From an uncultured Flavobacteriales bacterium (GTDB lineage: Bacteria; Bacteroidota; Bacteroidia; Flavobacteriales_D; Crocinitomicaceae): a stretch of DNA of 64,000 nt. The notes beneath the pieces were generated by a model. The model was not told where the DNA came from. It made no database searches and saw only the letters and a list, made by a program, of their open reading frames with translations. Shown piece after piece: positions 8,609 through 17,140 of the stretch (position 1 is its first letter; the number at the start of each line of letters is the position of its first letter). The DNA is taken from NCBI GenBank assembly GCA_903945495.1, contig CAJAVU010000070.1, positions 1 through 64,000 on the forward strand. Direction: 5' to 3'. Both the position numbers and the translations under genes were made by a program.

Positions 8609-8676
8609 AGTAGTAGTAGGTTAGGTTGATTAGTGTACAAGAGCTTTGGACTCCCGTCCGAGGCTCTTGTTTTTTT
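8609..8676 (+). ncRNA. Candidate small RNA (about 68 nt)
   Basis: A promoter with both consensus elements is followed after about 30 bases by a strong intrinsic terminator, so the expected product is a short RNA with no room for a gene. The single-stranded 5' part contains AGTAGTAGG and TAGGTTAGGTTGATTAG. A second candidate at 62366-62496 has a similar AGGTTTAGGTT repeat ahead of its terminator. Alternatively this is a transcription attenuator for the response regulator gene starting at 8733. No known RNA family was recognised. Confidence 0.45.
8637..8676 (+). terminator. Strong intrinsic terminator or attenuator
   Basis: Fifteen consecutive pairs: ACAAGAGC with GCTCTTGT, then TTTGGAC with GTCCGAG (two G-T pairs), loop TCCC, followed by a run of T. 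It ends the candidate small RNA and lies 57 bases before the next start codon. Confidence 0.85.
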
Positions 8677-8732
8677 ATGGAATACCAAGTCAAACAAAGA
8701 TTTCAGTATATTTACACAACCAAACGAATTCC

Positions 8733-9419
8733 ATGAAAATTAAAATTCTTCTAGTCGAAGATGACACAAGTTTAGGCTTTGTAATATCTGATCAATTGAA
8801 ATCTGATGGATACCAGGTTACGTTATGCACTGATGGTGCAGAAGGGTTTAAACGTTTCAATGAAGAAAAATTTCACTTGTGTATTTTTGACGTCATGATG
8901 CCAAAGAAAGATGGATTTTCTTTAGCACGCGATATTCGTAAAATAAATACTGAAATCCCTATTTTGTTCCTTACAGCAAAATCCATGACTGAAGACAAGG
9001 TTGAGGGATTTAAAGCTGGGGGTGACGACTATTTAACAAAACCATTCAGTGTTGAAGAATTACAATTGCGCCTAGCGGCTTTGCTGAAGCGTGTAAATAT
9101 TATCGTTGCTAAAGAGGATGATTCAATTTTAACCATTGGTCAATATGTTTTTGACACTGTAAACTTTACATTGAAACATCTTTCTTTCGAAAAAACACTA
9201 ACGAAAAAAGAGGCTCAGATTTTAAAAATTCTAATGAAGTTCAAAAATCAAGTTGTAGCACGGGAAGTTGTGTTGAACGGAGTTTGGGGGCAAGATGATT
9301 ATTTCGTTGGAAGAAGTTTAGATGTGTTTATTACAAAATTGAGAAAATACTTAAAAGAAGATGAATCAATTCAAATTCTGAATATTCATGGTATAGGCTT
9401 CAAATTAGAAATTTCATAA
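8733..9419 (+). CDS. rprY: RprY-like OmpR-family response regulator
   Basis: Response regulator of 228 residues: receiver with VEDD, D53 in FDVMMPKKDGF and lysine in TKPFS, then a winged helix with LTKKEAQILKIL, ARSLDVF-like RSLDVFITKLRKYL and INIHGIGFKL. The FDVMMPKKDGF-LARDIR and RSLDVFITKLRK stretches recall RprY of Bacteroides, an orphan-like global regulator. I set the start at MKIKILLVEDD; the longer in-frame ORF runs back through the terminator hairpin. The stop overlaps the tsaB start (TAATG), so the two are co-translated. No kinase gene is adjacent. The symbol is a similarity judgement. Confidence 0.82.
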   Translation: MKIKILLVEDDTSLGFVISDQLKSDGYQVTLCTDGAEGFKRFNEEKFHLCIFDVMMPKKDGFSLARDIRKINTEIPILFLTAKSMTEDKVEGFKAGGDDYLTKPFSVEELQLRLAALLKRVNIIVAKEDDSILTIGQYVFDTVNFTLKHLSFEKTLTKKEAQILKILMKFKNQVVAREVVLNGVWGQDDYFVGRSLDVFITKLRKYLKEDESIQILNIHGIGFKLEIS

Positions 9420-10090
9420 TGGATTACATTTTACATCTTGAAACATCTACGAAAGCATGTTCTGTAGCTCTTTCCTGCAATGGCGAACTTGTTGAATTGA
9501 AGGAAAGCATAACGGATGCGTATTCACATAGCGAAAGTTTAACATTGTACATTCAAGAAGTGATGAGTTCTGCTAGAATAGAAATGAATCAATTAAAAGC
9601 AGTTTCTGTAACTTCTGGTCCAGGTTCTTATACAGGTTTACGTATTGGTGTTTCAACTGCAAAAGGATTATGTTATGCGCTAGGAATTCCGTTGATTGCC
9701 GTTGATTCATTAGTGTCAATGGGGACTTTAGCAAAAGAAAAATATCCGAATCAAAATTTGTGCGCCTTGATTGACGCACGACGTATGGAAGTGTTTAGCG
9801 CTATTTATTCTTCTGATTTGAGTATTTTAAAACCAATATCTGCAGACGTCCTGGAAGATGAAAACGAATATGCTCAGTTTGAACCATTCGTGTATTTCGG
9901 TGATGGTGCAATCAAAATGGAAGCGCATTGGAAAAACAGAAATTGTACTATCGACCCTGAAATTCATGCATCAGCAAAAGGTCAAATCTCAATTGCTTTT
10001 CAAAAATTTCAAAATGCTGAATTCGAAAATGTGGCCTATTTTGAACCGTTTTATTTGAAGGATTTTGTCAGTACCCAAAAGAAAGCGTAA
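9419..10090 (+). CDS. tsaB: tRNA threonylcarbamoyladenosine biosynthesis protein TsaB
   Basis: Protein of 223 residues of the ASKHA fold. It opens with ILHLETSTKACSVAL and has SVTSGPGSYTGLRIGVSTAKGL (the GPGSYTGLR motif is a hallmark of TsaB) at about 60-85. TsaB partners TsaD and TsaE in making t6A37 on ANN-decoding tRNAs in the cytoplasm. Length is normal. Its start overlaps the RprY-like gene stop by one base; the next gene is convergent and the stop codons are directly adjacent. Confidence 0.93.
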   Translation: MDYILHLETSTKACSVALSCNGELVELKESITDAYSHSESLTLYIQEVMSSARIEMNQLKAVSVTSGPGSYTGLRIGVSTAKGLCYALGIPLIAVDSLVSMGTLAKEKYPNQNLCALIDARRMEVFSAIYSSDLSILKPISADVLEDENEYAQFEPFVYFGDGAIKMEAHWKNRNCTIDPEIHASAKGQISIAFQKFQNAEFENVAYFEPFYLKDFVSTQKKA

Positions 10091-10804
10091 TTATTTCTTT
10101 TTACCGAAGTCGTGAACGTATGATAGGTTAATCACCAAATCAGTGTTACGGGCCGTTCGAAAATCTCTTAACATCAAACCAAGGTTGAGTTCATTGGATG
10201 AATTTAATTTTATATCTGTTCCGATTGTGTAGCGCATTTCATTCATTAATCCTTCTGTAACAAAATCATCACCAGATAAAAAATAATATTGGTTTGTTCT
10301 GTAAAATAACTCTGCACTGACGAATGGTTTAATGATTTTGCTTTTCAATTGAGGTTTAAGGGTCAACTTGTTTCTCCAATACCATTGATCACGCTTGAAT
10401 TTAAATGATTCAAATTGAACTCTACTGGATAGTTGAATCGCAAGAAACTTATCGGTTTTTATCCAATTAGAGGGTTCAAACTGAATTCCAAAAGCAGTGC
10501 GCTGTGATGTCATTTGTTTCTTTCCATCTAATAGCGCAAAATCATTTGTTTGCCATGAATTACGATACAAAAGCCCAACTTTTATTGATTTATTTATGGC
10601 AAATTTTGATTCAATGGTAAACAATGACTTTGAAAAACTTCGTTCCGTTAAATTCCATCGTCCTTGCACTTCCGCTGCAAAGGATAATTTTTTTGTGGCA
10701 TTAATTTTCCCGCCAATTGACGTGCGATTATAAATTGACCCCAATTGTGAAAAACTTGTTCCGTAAAATAGAACCGACAAAAAGATAGAAAAAAGGATCT
10801 TCAT
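10091..10804 (-). CDS. DUF2490 family outer-membrane-like protein
   Basis: Protein of 237 residues with a signal peptide (MKILFSIFLSVLFYGTSFS). The rest is alternating hydrophobic and polar strands with regularly spaced aromatic and arginine residues (VQGRWNL, LLYRNSW, SSRVQFE, WYWRNKLTLKP), as in DUF2490 proteins, which are predicted outer-membrane beta-barrels. It is the last gene of a three-gene operon: CotH protein, lipoprotein, DUF2490. Its start overlaps the lipoprotein stop by one base. Function unknown. Confidence 0.72.
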   Translation of the reverse strand: MKILFSIFLSVLFYGTSFSQLGSIYNRTSIGGKINATKKLSFAAEVQGRWNLTERSFSKSLFTIESKFAINKSIKVGLLYRNSWQTNDFALLDGKKQMTSQRTAFGIQFEPSNWIKTDKFLAIQLSSRVQFESFKFKRDQWYWRNKLTLKPQLKSKIIKPFVSAELFYRTNQYYFLSGDDFVTEGLMNEMRYTIGTDIKLNSSNELNLGLMLRDFRTARNTDLVINLSYVHDFGKKK

Positions 10805-11565
10805 TATTGAAATATTGAAAGAACGCCTACTTCGTTGACAGTTGCTTTTTCCGTAATTTCTATTTCTTGATAGACTGGAATCATTTCCCCTGTAGCTGCA
10901 TCTTTAGATAAGGCATATACTTTGTACTTACCAATTTGCAATCCTTCGAACGTGAATTTTCCATCGGCACCAGTTCGCGCAATATCATTGAAAACAGTTC
11001 CATCTCCATAAATCAAATAAACTTTTTCATCTGTAATTGCCATTTCTGCTCCATTGATATCAGATTTCCCCTGATTCGTAACATCAACATTGAAATTCGT
11101 AGTACCGTTATCAGCATCTGTGATTTCTGTATGAGCGAGACTTACCAATGTTAATATATCATTGTTTTGAGAAATTGTAAAATCACCGTTTAAAGCTGCA
11201 TCGATTGCTGTTAATGTAGCGTTGGCAATTTCAAGATTTGAATCGCTGTAATTGAAGTTTACCTGAATTCCAGTTCGACCTTGCAATTGTGGATCGCCAT
11301 TGCTTACCCATGTTGGATTGTTATACCAAACGTAATACAAGGTTCCTCCGGCAGGTCCATTGAAAAGAAAATAATCACCATGTTCGATGTCATTACCTTG
11401 TTTTATTGTTATGTCAATTATTTCCGACTCTCCTGTTGAATTATTCACTCCAATGACACTTCCTCTAATCGCTGATGTTCCACCTGGACCCGCAACTTTT
11501 TTACAACTTGAAAATGCTCCAACAAGAAGGAGTGATAAAAGACTGATTTTTAAATATAATTTCAT
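10804..11565 (-). CDS. Hypothetical lipoprotein with Ig-like/SdrD-B-type C-terminus
   Basis: Lipoprotein of 253 residues: signal sequence with lipobox ending FSSC21. The middle holds short strands with TITIK-like repeats and no recognised domain. The C-terminal 70 residues (YGDGTVFNDIARTGADGKFTFEGLQIGKYKVYALSKD) look like a carboxypeptidase-regulatory or SdrD B-like fold. It overlaps the CotH gene by 4 bases (ATGA) and the DUF2490 gene by 1, so the three products are probably made together and may act together at the cell surface. Function unknown. Confidence 0.72.
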   Translation of the reverse strand: MKLYLKISLLSLLLVGAFSSCKKVAGPGGTSAIRGSVIGVNNSTGESEIIDITIKQGNDIEHGDYFLFNGPAGGTLYYVWYNNPTWVSNGDPQLQGRTGIQVNFNYSDSNLEIANATLTAIDAALNGDFTISQNNDILTLVSLAHTEITDADNGTTNFNVDVTNQGKSDINGAEMAITDEKVYLIYGDGTVFNDIARTGADGKFTFEGLQIGKYKVYALSKDAATGEMIPVYQEIEITEKATVNEVGVLSIFQ

Positions 11566-13766
11566 TTTACTGTTATTTTAATTGTTTTGAAGAATCCGTT
11601 TTTTTGCTGAACTGTAACGAAATAAATTCCATCGCTATAAGTTGAAAAATCAAGCGTGGTTTCCTCGAAATTGCTAATTTCTTGAGATTGAATTAGAGTT
11701 CCCTGAGGAGAGACAACCAAAAGCGTAACATTTTTTAAATTATCATTCACCCGAAGTGTGATTTTATCATCGGTTGGGTTGGGATATGCCATTAGTTGTT
11801 TTTCATTTGAAAACTCATCAAAACCAAGGTCATTGCATGTCCCGAACATATTGTTATCCATCCAGGTTAAACGTGCGGTTAACCAATTTTTCATATAATC
11901 AATTTCTTCCTGATAAGTGTCTCCAATGAAATTGTTAGGCCAGACATAGGTCCCTAAAATTGGCCAGCGATTGTAATTTCTTGATGCTGGATCAGTTAGC
12001 AATAATGCCATGCTATCAATATAATTCATTAAGTAAGTGGTGCTCAGTGTTGTTTGGCGCAACTCAAGCCATCTGCATTTTACAGCATGTGAATAAGTTG
12101 AATCTTGTAATAAACGACTCCACCAAAATGGATTTTGCCATCCACCGCCACATACTGAATTGAAGTTTATTTCCCATCCGGTTGTATTTCCTCCTTGGCA
12201 ATAATCTGCATTTCCAAATCCCAAATTAAAATCCCACAGCGGCCCAGCAACGATTTCTCCACCTTCACTTACTCGATTTTTGTGCAAATAAGTTGAAATA
12301 CGATAACCATCAACATTTTTTGAAACCTCATTTACCAACATAAAATCAATGAAGGAAGCTTCGTCAATATAAGGTTTATAACCCAAAACAGGATCTGTGA
12401 AATTTGGTCCAGCTAAGGCATTTTCCCAATTTGTAACAAAATCCTCTATGTATTGAAGTTGTGATGGATGCATATCAATCGCTTCTGGATCATGTAATTG
12501 ATAGCCTATTGTGCTATTTCCGGGAACAGCACTCGCATATGGTGAGTTCCAAGAAACTACACCGCCGGCGGTCGTTTTGTCAATTTTAAAAATGTACCCA
12601 CCCGTAAGTTCATTGTTCAAGGTATCCGAATAATTCAAGGGATCAATATTTACGCGCCCTGGATTGACTTTAATTCGTTCCATGAAAACATACACGCCAA
12701 TATATTCGCCGTTCAACACTACTTCGCACAACTGAGTTCGCGGAGCCCATCTTCCCATTTCAGTACCAATTTTATAGGTAAGAACATTTCGAATAAGTGC
12801 TTTGTCTGTGTAGGGTGCGTATAAAATCCAATCATTATCAGCAGGCCAATCGAATACTGAAACATTGTAATTAATGTTCGTATCTGGACCTCTCGTTTCC
12901 AAACCATATGATTTCATCGGAAATGTATTGGACGATGAGCCTCTTCGTTCAATGGCAATTTGACCGTAAAATTCGTTGGTTGGATCTGTAATATGATTAA
13001 TTGCTCCTGGTCCATTATCGATAATTCCCATAAACCCATCGATTTTAGGTTCGTCAGGAATAGTAACTCCGTTTGTATTTAATATTACAATTGGCAAGTT
13101 AGATGTTGAAAGTTCAACTGGTGGAACAAACCAAGAAGGTGTCGGACCATAATTCGTTGAAGTATTCGAAATGCCGAATGACAAAAATGCACGTGACGTA
13201 AAATCTGACGACCCAGCAGTTTGATTATGTGTTTCAATGCATAAAACGTTTGGACCATTGACAATTGCCGATTGAACTTGGGTTTGTGTAAAAACAAATT
13301 GGTCAGGGTAACCACCAGAATACAACACGGCTTCATGTGAAATAGATGCCAATTGATTGTAAGTTGGCTGACCGGTTCCTGTAAGACCATTTCTAGCAAT
13401 TTCAATACCATTTAAATAGGCTACGAAACCATCATCGTGATCCATATTCAAGATTGCTTTTGTTAGTAATGAAACGTCTACAACATTGAATGTAATTCGT
13501 TGATAAACAGAGATTGTTCCAGTTGGAAGCGCGGTGTTGTCGTCACTGTCTCCAAAGCCAAATCCACCTGTTCCGGTATTCCAACCTGTAGCATTGAAAC
13601 TTGGCGAAATCCAATTTGTTGGTGTGGTAGCAGTTGGAATAATATAATTCCAAGTACTATTGTCGTAAACAACAGTTTCCCAATGATCTGATTGTGCATT
13701 TACTTGAAATGCAGCAATTAATAAACAAGAAAACAGAGTGGTTTTTTGTATAATGCGTATTAACAT
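11562..13766 (-). CDS. CotH family protein with type IX sorting domain
   Basis: Secreted protein of 734 residues. Signal peptide to about 25 (ending NAQ), an N-terminal jelly-roll-like module (about 26-205), a CotH domain (about 220-620) and a type A sorting domain (last 75 residues, AYPNPTDDKITL). CotH domains are atypical kinases; visible motifs are ERRGSSSNTFPMKSY, LYAPYTDKALIRNVL, GVYVFMERIKV and the metal-binding-like GPLWDFNLGFGN. In spores CotH phosphorylates coat proteins; substrates of secreted Bacteroidota members are not known to me. It is first in a tight operon with a lipoprotein and DUF2490 protein. Polysaccharide or glycoprotein modification is possible but unproven. Confidence 0.83.
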   Translation of the reverse strand: MLIRIIQKTTLFSCLLIAAFQVNAQSDHWETVVYDNSTWNYIIPTATTPTNWISPSFNATGWNTGTGGFGFGDSDDNTALPTGTISVYQRITFNVVDVSLLTKAILNMDHDDGFVAYLNGIEIARNGLTGTGQPTYNQLASISHEAVLYSGGYPDQFVFTQTQVQSAIVNGPNVLCIETHNQTAGSSDFTSRAFLSFGISNTSTNYGPTPSWFVPPVELSTSNLPIVILNTNGVTIPDEPKIDGFMGIIDNGPGAINHITDPTNEFYGQIAIERRGSSSNTFPMKSYGLETRGPDTNINYNVSVFDWPADNDWILYAPYTDKALIRNVLTYKIGTEMGRWAPRTQLCEVVLNGEYIGVYVFMERIKVNPGRVNIDPLNYSDTLNNELTGGYIFKIDKTTAGGVVSWNSPYASAVPGNSTIGYQLHDPEAIDMHPSQLQYIEDFVTNWENALAGPNFTDPVLGYKPYIDEASFIDFMLVNEVSKNVDGYRISTYLHKNRVSEGGEIVAGPLWDFNLGFGNADYCQGGNTTGWEINFNSVCGGGWQNPFWWSRLLQDSTYSHAVKCRWLELRQTTLSTTYLMNYIDSMALLLTDPASRNYNRWPILGTYVWPNNFIGDTYQEEIDYMKNWLTARLTWMDNNMFGTCNDLGFDEFSNEKQLMAYPNPTDDKITLRVNDNLKNVTLLVVSPQGTLIQSQEISNFEETTLDFSTYSDGIYFVTVQQKNGFFKTIKITVK

Positions 13767-13844
13767 GCCTATTGAATTAGGATATACAAAAGAAAAGGTG
13801 AAATTAATCTTATTTTTAAATTTATATTAAGAAATCGTTAAGGA

Positions 13845-14648
13845 TTATTTTTCCAGGTTTAAAAAAGACCTCAAAGCTTCCAGATAAGTTGCGTTCTCTT
13901 CAAAATTATTGTGGTCTTGTCCCTTAATGGGAACAAAAATGTCAGTTTTCTTTAACTCTTTTTTGAGTTGCAACGAACAATCAAAAGGTATCACAGGATC
14001 ATTGTCTCCGTGAACAAGTAAAATAGGCATCTTCACCTGTTGAACGTATTTGTAGGTGTCAAATTTATACTTCAACAAAAATGGAGGAATTACTTTATAG
14101 CGACGAATCGTCATATCCGAAAGGGAATAATAAGGTGCAATAAGAATGAGTTTTTTAGGATTGTTTTTAGATGCTAACATAGCTGCGGAACAAGTTCCGA
14201 GTGAATATCCAATCACAGTTATGTCTTTTTCTTTATAGGTCTTGTTTAGTTCATTATAAAAAGCCTGAACATCTGAGAAAAATTGTTGTTCGCTCTCAAC
14301 TTCACCAGTACTTTTCCCATAACCACGATAGTCAAACGAAAAGAAATCGAATCCTAAATCGGTATAAAATTTTGCTGCTTCAGCTTGTTTCAAAATGTTC
14401 CCAGAATTCCCATGGCAAAAGAAAACCAATCCTTTTGAATCCTTCACCTTAAACAAGGCTCCGTTCAACGTTTCTCCATTCGAAGTAATGTTCACTTCTT
14501 CAAACGCTTGATCGAATTTAAGAACAGTCGAAGTGTTTAACTTTTCAGGGTGAAAAATAAATGATTCTTGTTGAAAATACATGTAACCACAAGCGCCAAC
14601 ATATAGAATGACTAGAAGAAGTAGTAATCGTTTTATAAATTTTTTCAT
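13845..14648 (-). CDS. Membrane-anchored alpha/beta hydrolase
   Basis: Hydrolase of 267 residues with one N-terminal membrane segment (about 7-22) and the serine-hydrolase fold outside. Oxyanion motif HGNSGN (79-84), nucleophile elbow GYSLG with S149, acid in HGDNDPVIP and catalytic histidine in GQDHNNF near the end. It resembles the BEM46/YfhR type of serine hydrolase. The substrate is unknown. It is transcribed alone, divergent from the DAHP synthase gene. Confidence 0.82.
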   Translation of the reverse strand: MKKFIKRLLLLLVILYVGACGYMYFQQESFIFHPEKLNTSTVLKFDQAFEEVNITSNGETLNGALFKVKDSKGLVFFCHGNSGNILKQAEAAKFYTDLGFDFFSFDYRGYGKSTGEVESEQQFFSDVQAFYNELNKTYKEKDITVIGYSLGTCSAAMLASKNNPKKLILIAPYYSLSDMTIRRYKVIPPFLLKYKFDTYKYVQQVKMPILLVHGDNDPVIPFDCSLQLKKELKKTDIFVPIKGQDHNNFEENATYLEALRSFLNLEK

Positions 14649-14753
14649 TCGAATATCCTTTTGGAAAATTGAAAATTAACTTGCCCTAAAATAGCGAAAG
14701 AACTTAGAACATTGTACTTTTAACCTTTAGAAATTCTGTAAAACAGCAATTAA

Positions 14754-15836
14754 TTGAATTTAAGAAGCAAAATACGTGAAGGGAAGCGACCATTTTTAAT
14801 TTCTGGTCCATGCAGCGCTGAGTCTGAAGAGCAAATGTTTACCATTGTTGAAGGCTTAAAGAATAATACTTCGACCGAATTGATTCGAGCTGGGATTTGG
14901 AAGCCGCGCACACGACCAAATTCATTCGAAGGAATGGGTGAAGTTGCCTTGCCTTGGTTGATAGATGCTGCGAAAGCATTTAATTTACCTACTGCAGTAG
15001 AAATCGCTAACAAGCAACACGTTGAAGCTGCGTTAAAAGCTGGAGTTGATGTTTTGTGGATTGGTGCAAGAACGACTGTTAATCCATTTGCTGTTCAAGA
15101 AATTGCGGATTGTCTGCAAGGCGTTTCGATTCCTGTAATGATTAAAAATCCTGTCAATCCAGATTTGGAATTGTGGCTTGGGGCTTTTGAGCGATTAGCT
15201 CAGGCTGGAATTACTGATTTAACAGCAGTTCACAGAGGTTTTTCATTTTATAAGCATCCAAAATATAGAAATATTCCAAGTTGGGAAATTCCAATTGCTT
15301 TGCGCGAGCGATTGCCTGAAATTCCATTGATTTGCGATCCAAGTCATATCTCGGGAAGAAGAGATTTACTGCTTGAAGTTTCCCAAAAAGCAATGGATTT
15401 AAATTTCGATGGATTAATGATTGAAACCCATCCAAATCCGGATGAAGCATGGTCAGATGCAAAACAGCAAATTACAGCGCAAGGATTGGTAGAACTGATG
15501 AGTCAATTAGTTCTTCGTTCAAGTGATTTACCCTTGGAAGATGATTTATTGAAAGATTTACGTTCTAAAATTGGAATTTTGGATGACCGTTTGTTCGATT
15601 TGTTGTCTGAACGTATGCGCATTAGTGAGCAAGTTGGGAATTACAAACGCGAACACAATATGACGATTCTTCAACAGGAACTTTGGGCAAAAATGATTGT
15701 GAATCGTTTGGAAATGAGTCAAGAAATGAATTTATCAGAAATGTTTGTCCGCAAATTTATGGATGCAATGCACCAAGAATCCATTCGTCATCAAACGAAA
15801 GTGATGAACCCAAACTTGACGAAAAAAGAAGAATAA
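14754..15836 (+). CDS. Bifunctional DAHP synthase / chorismate mutase
   Basis: Fused aromatic amino acid enzyme of 360 residues. The N-terminal part (about 1-260) is a DAHP synthase (3-deoxy-7-phosphoheptulonate synthase) of the KDO8P-like type, with ISGPCSAES, RAGIWKPRTRP, WIGARTTVNPF and CDPSHISGRRDLL. The C-terminal 85 residues (LLKDLRSKIGILDDRLFDLLSERM) are an AroQ-type chorismate mutase helix bundle. An in-frame stop ends at 14753 and the next ATG comes after the first catalytic motif, so translation most likely starts at the TTG at 14754. The stop overlaps the aroA start by one base, making a shikimate operon. A gene symbol is not given because this fusion has no uniform name. Confidence 0.93.
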   Translation: MNLRSKIREGKRPFLISGPCSAESEEQMFTIVEGLKNNTSTELIRAGIWKPRTRPNSFEGMGEVALPWLIDAAKAFNLPTAVEIANKQHVEAALKAGVDVLWIGARTTVNPFAVQEIADCLQGVSIPVMIKNPVNPDLELWLGAFERLAQAGITDLTAVHRGFSFYKHPKYRNIPSWEIPIALRERLPEIPLICDPSHISGRRDLLLEVSQKAMDLNFDGLMIETHPNPDEAWSDAKQQITAQGLVELMSQLVLRSSDLPLEDDLLKDLRSKIGILDDRLFDLLSERMRISEQVGNYKREHNMTILQQELWAKMIVNRLEMSQEMNLSEMFVRKFMDAMHQESIRHQTKVMNPNLTKKEE

Positions 15837-17077
15837 TGCGGTTTCAAGTTCTTCCAAAAATCGTAAAAGGAAAAATTGTTGTTCCAGCTTCAAAAAGCGA
15901 CGCGCAACGCGCAATTATCGCGGCCTCTTTAGCGAATGGAAAATCTAAAATATCGAATTGTGGAACGAGCGAGGATGTTTTACATGTGTTAAAAGCGTGT
16001 GAACTTTTAGGCGCTAAAGTGGAATCGATTGGTTCCGACTCCTACATTATTTCTGGAGGAAAACTTGTAAATGTTACTGAACTAAATGTTGGAGAAAGTG
16101 GATTGGCAATTCGCTTGCTAACACCAATTGTCGCAACTCAAAACCATAAGACTTTATTGAATGGAAAAGGTTCTTTATTGAAACGTCCGTTACTTTATTT
16201 CGACGAGAATTTGCCAAAAATGAATGTTGAAGTCAAAACAACAAATGGCTTTTTACCTATTGAAGTTCAAGGACCGTTAAAAGGTGGAACCTATACAGTT
16301 GATGGTTCGCAAAGTTCGCAATATGTTTCAGGTTTATTGATGGCCTTGCCTTTAGTAGGTGATGCTTCTGATTTGTCGGTAGAAGAATTGGCGAGCAAAC
16401 CTTATGTGCAAATGACCTTGAATACTTTGGAGAAATTTGGTATTCAAATAGAAAACGACAAGTTTGAGCGATTTTTAATTGCTGGTAAGCAACAGTGTAT
16501 TCCGTGCGACTATCAAGTGGAAGGTGATTGGAGCGCGGCAAGTTATTGGCTTGTGGCAGCGGCATTAGGTGCGGATATTTCAATCTCTGGACTTTCTATG
16601 TCAAGTTTGCAAGCAGATAAGAAAATGTTAGATGCACTTATCGTGGCAGGTTGTAATCTGCAATTTTCATCGGACGGAATTTCTGTAAAGGGAAACGAAA
16701 AAAAGGCATTTCAGTTTGATGCAACACATTGTCCAGATTTGTTTCCAGCATTGGTTTCATTCGCCGCATTTTGTCCAGGTATTTCAGTGATTTCAGGTGT
16801 AAAGCGTTTGAAAAACAAAGAAAGTGATCGTGGAATTGCACTGAAAACGGAATTCGAAAAACTAGGCGTTTTAATTGAACTTCGCGAAGATGAAATGTAC
16901 ATTCACGGTGGAAATACAATTGAAGGCTGTAATGTTCACTCGCACAACGACCATCGCATAGCAATGTGTTTGGCGATTGTTGGATTATTTTCTGAAAAAG
17001 GGATTACAATCGAAAATTCTGATGCTGTAGCGAAAAGTTACCCTGATTTTTGGAAGGATTTGGAACTACTATCATAG
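15836..17077 (+). CDS. aroA: 3-phosphoshikimate 1-carboxyvinyltransferase (EPSP synthase)
   Basis: Transfers enolpyruvyl from PEP to shikimate-3-phosphate, the sixth shikimate-pathway step. About 413 residues. Visible motifs: PASKSDAQRAIIAASL at the N-terminus, GESGLAIRLLTPI (the glyphosate-region loop), DGSQSSQYVSGLLMALP, NKESDRG and HNDHRIAM near the C-terminus. The start is the ATG at 15836, which overlaps the DAHP synthase stop (TAATG); a longer in-frame ORF inside the upstream gene is not needed. Translational coupling with the DAHP synthase gene is likely. Confidence 0.95.
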   Translation: MRFQVLPKIVKGKIVVPASKSDAQRAIIAASLANGKSKISNCGTSEDVLHVLKACELLGAKVESIGSDSYIISGGKLVNVTELNVGESGLAIRLLTPIVATQNHKTLLNGKGSLLKRPLLYFDENLPKMNVEVKTTNGFLPIEVQGPLKGGTYTVDGSQSSQYVSGLLMALPLVGDASDLSVEELASKPYVQMTLNTLEKFGIQIENDKFERFLIAGKQQCIPCDYQVEGDWSAASYWLVAAALGADISISGLSMSSLQADKKMLDALIVAGCNLQFSSDGISVKGNEKKAFQFDATHCPDLFPALVSFAAFCPGISVISGVKRLKNKESDRGIALKTEFEKLGVLIELREDEMYIHGGNTIEGCNVHSHNDHRIAMCLAIVGLFSEKGITIENSDAVAKSYPDFWKDLELLS

Positions 17078-17140
17078 TTTTCTGAAAATTGAAACGTAAC
17101 TAATTTGACTTAAAGCGATTATAGTCCTAAACAAACTCGT

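Larger units (their letters stand above)
8335..8732. other. 398-bp AT-rich divergent intergenic region
   Basis: Gap between two divergent response-regulator genes. It contains a perfect 12-bp palindrome (8504-8515), a full Bacteroidota-type promoter on the plus strand (8573-8604), and a strong terminator (8637-8676) only about 30 bases after the predicted start site, which together define a candidate short RNA. Bases 8335-8500 are AT-rich and hold nothing else I could recognise beyond space for the promoter of the minus-strand regulator. Confidence 0.7.

Noticed and set aside
4531-8640. Base-pairing between the first candidate small RNA and the beta-helix gene leader
   Set aside because: The shared TAGGTTGATT lies upstream of the predicted transcription start of that gene, so it would not be in its mRNA.
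16257-16964. Minus-strand open frames inside aroA
   Set aside because: They lie fully inside a clear housekeeping gene in antisense and show no domain.
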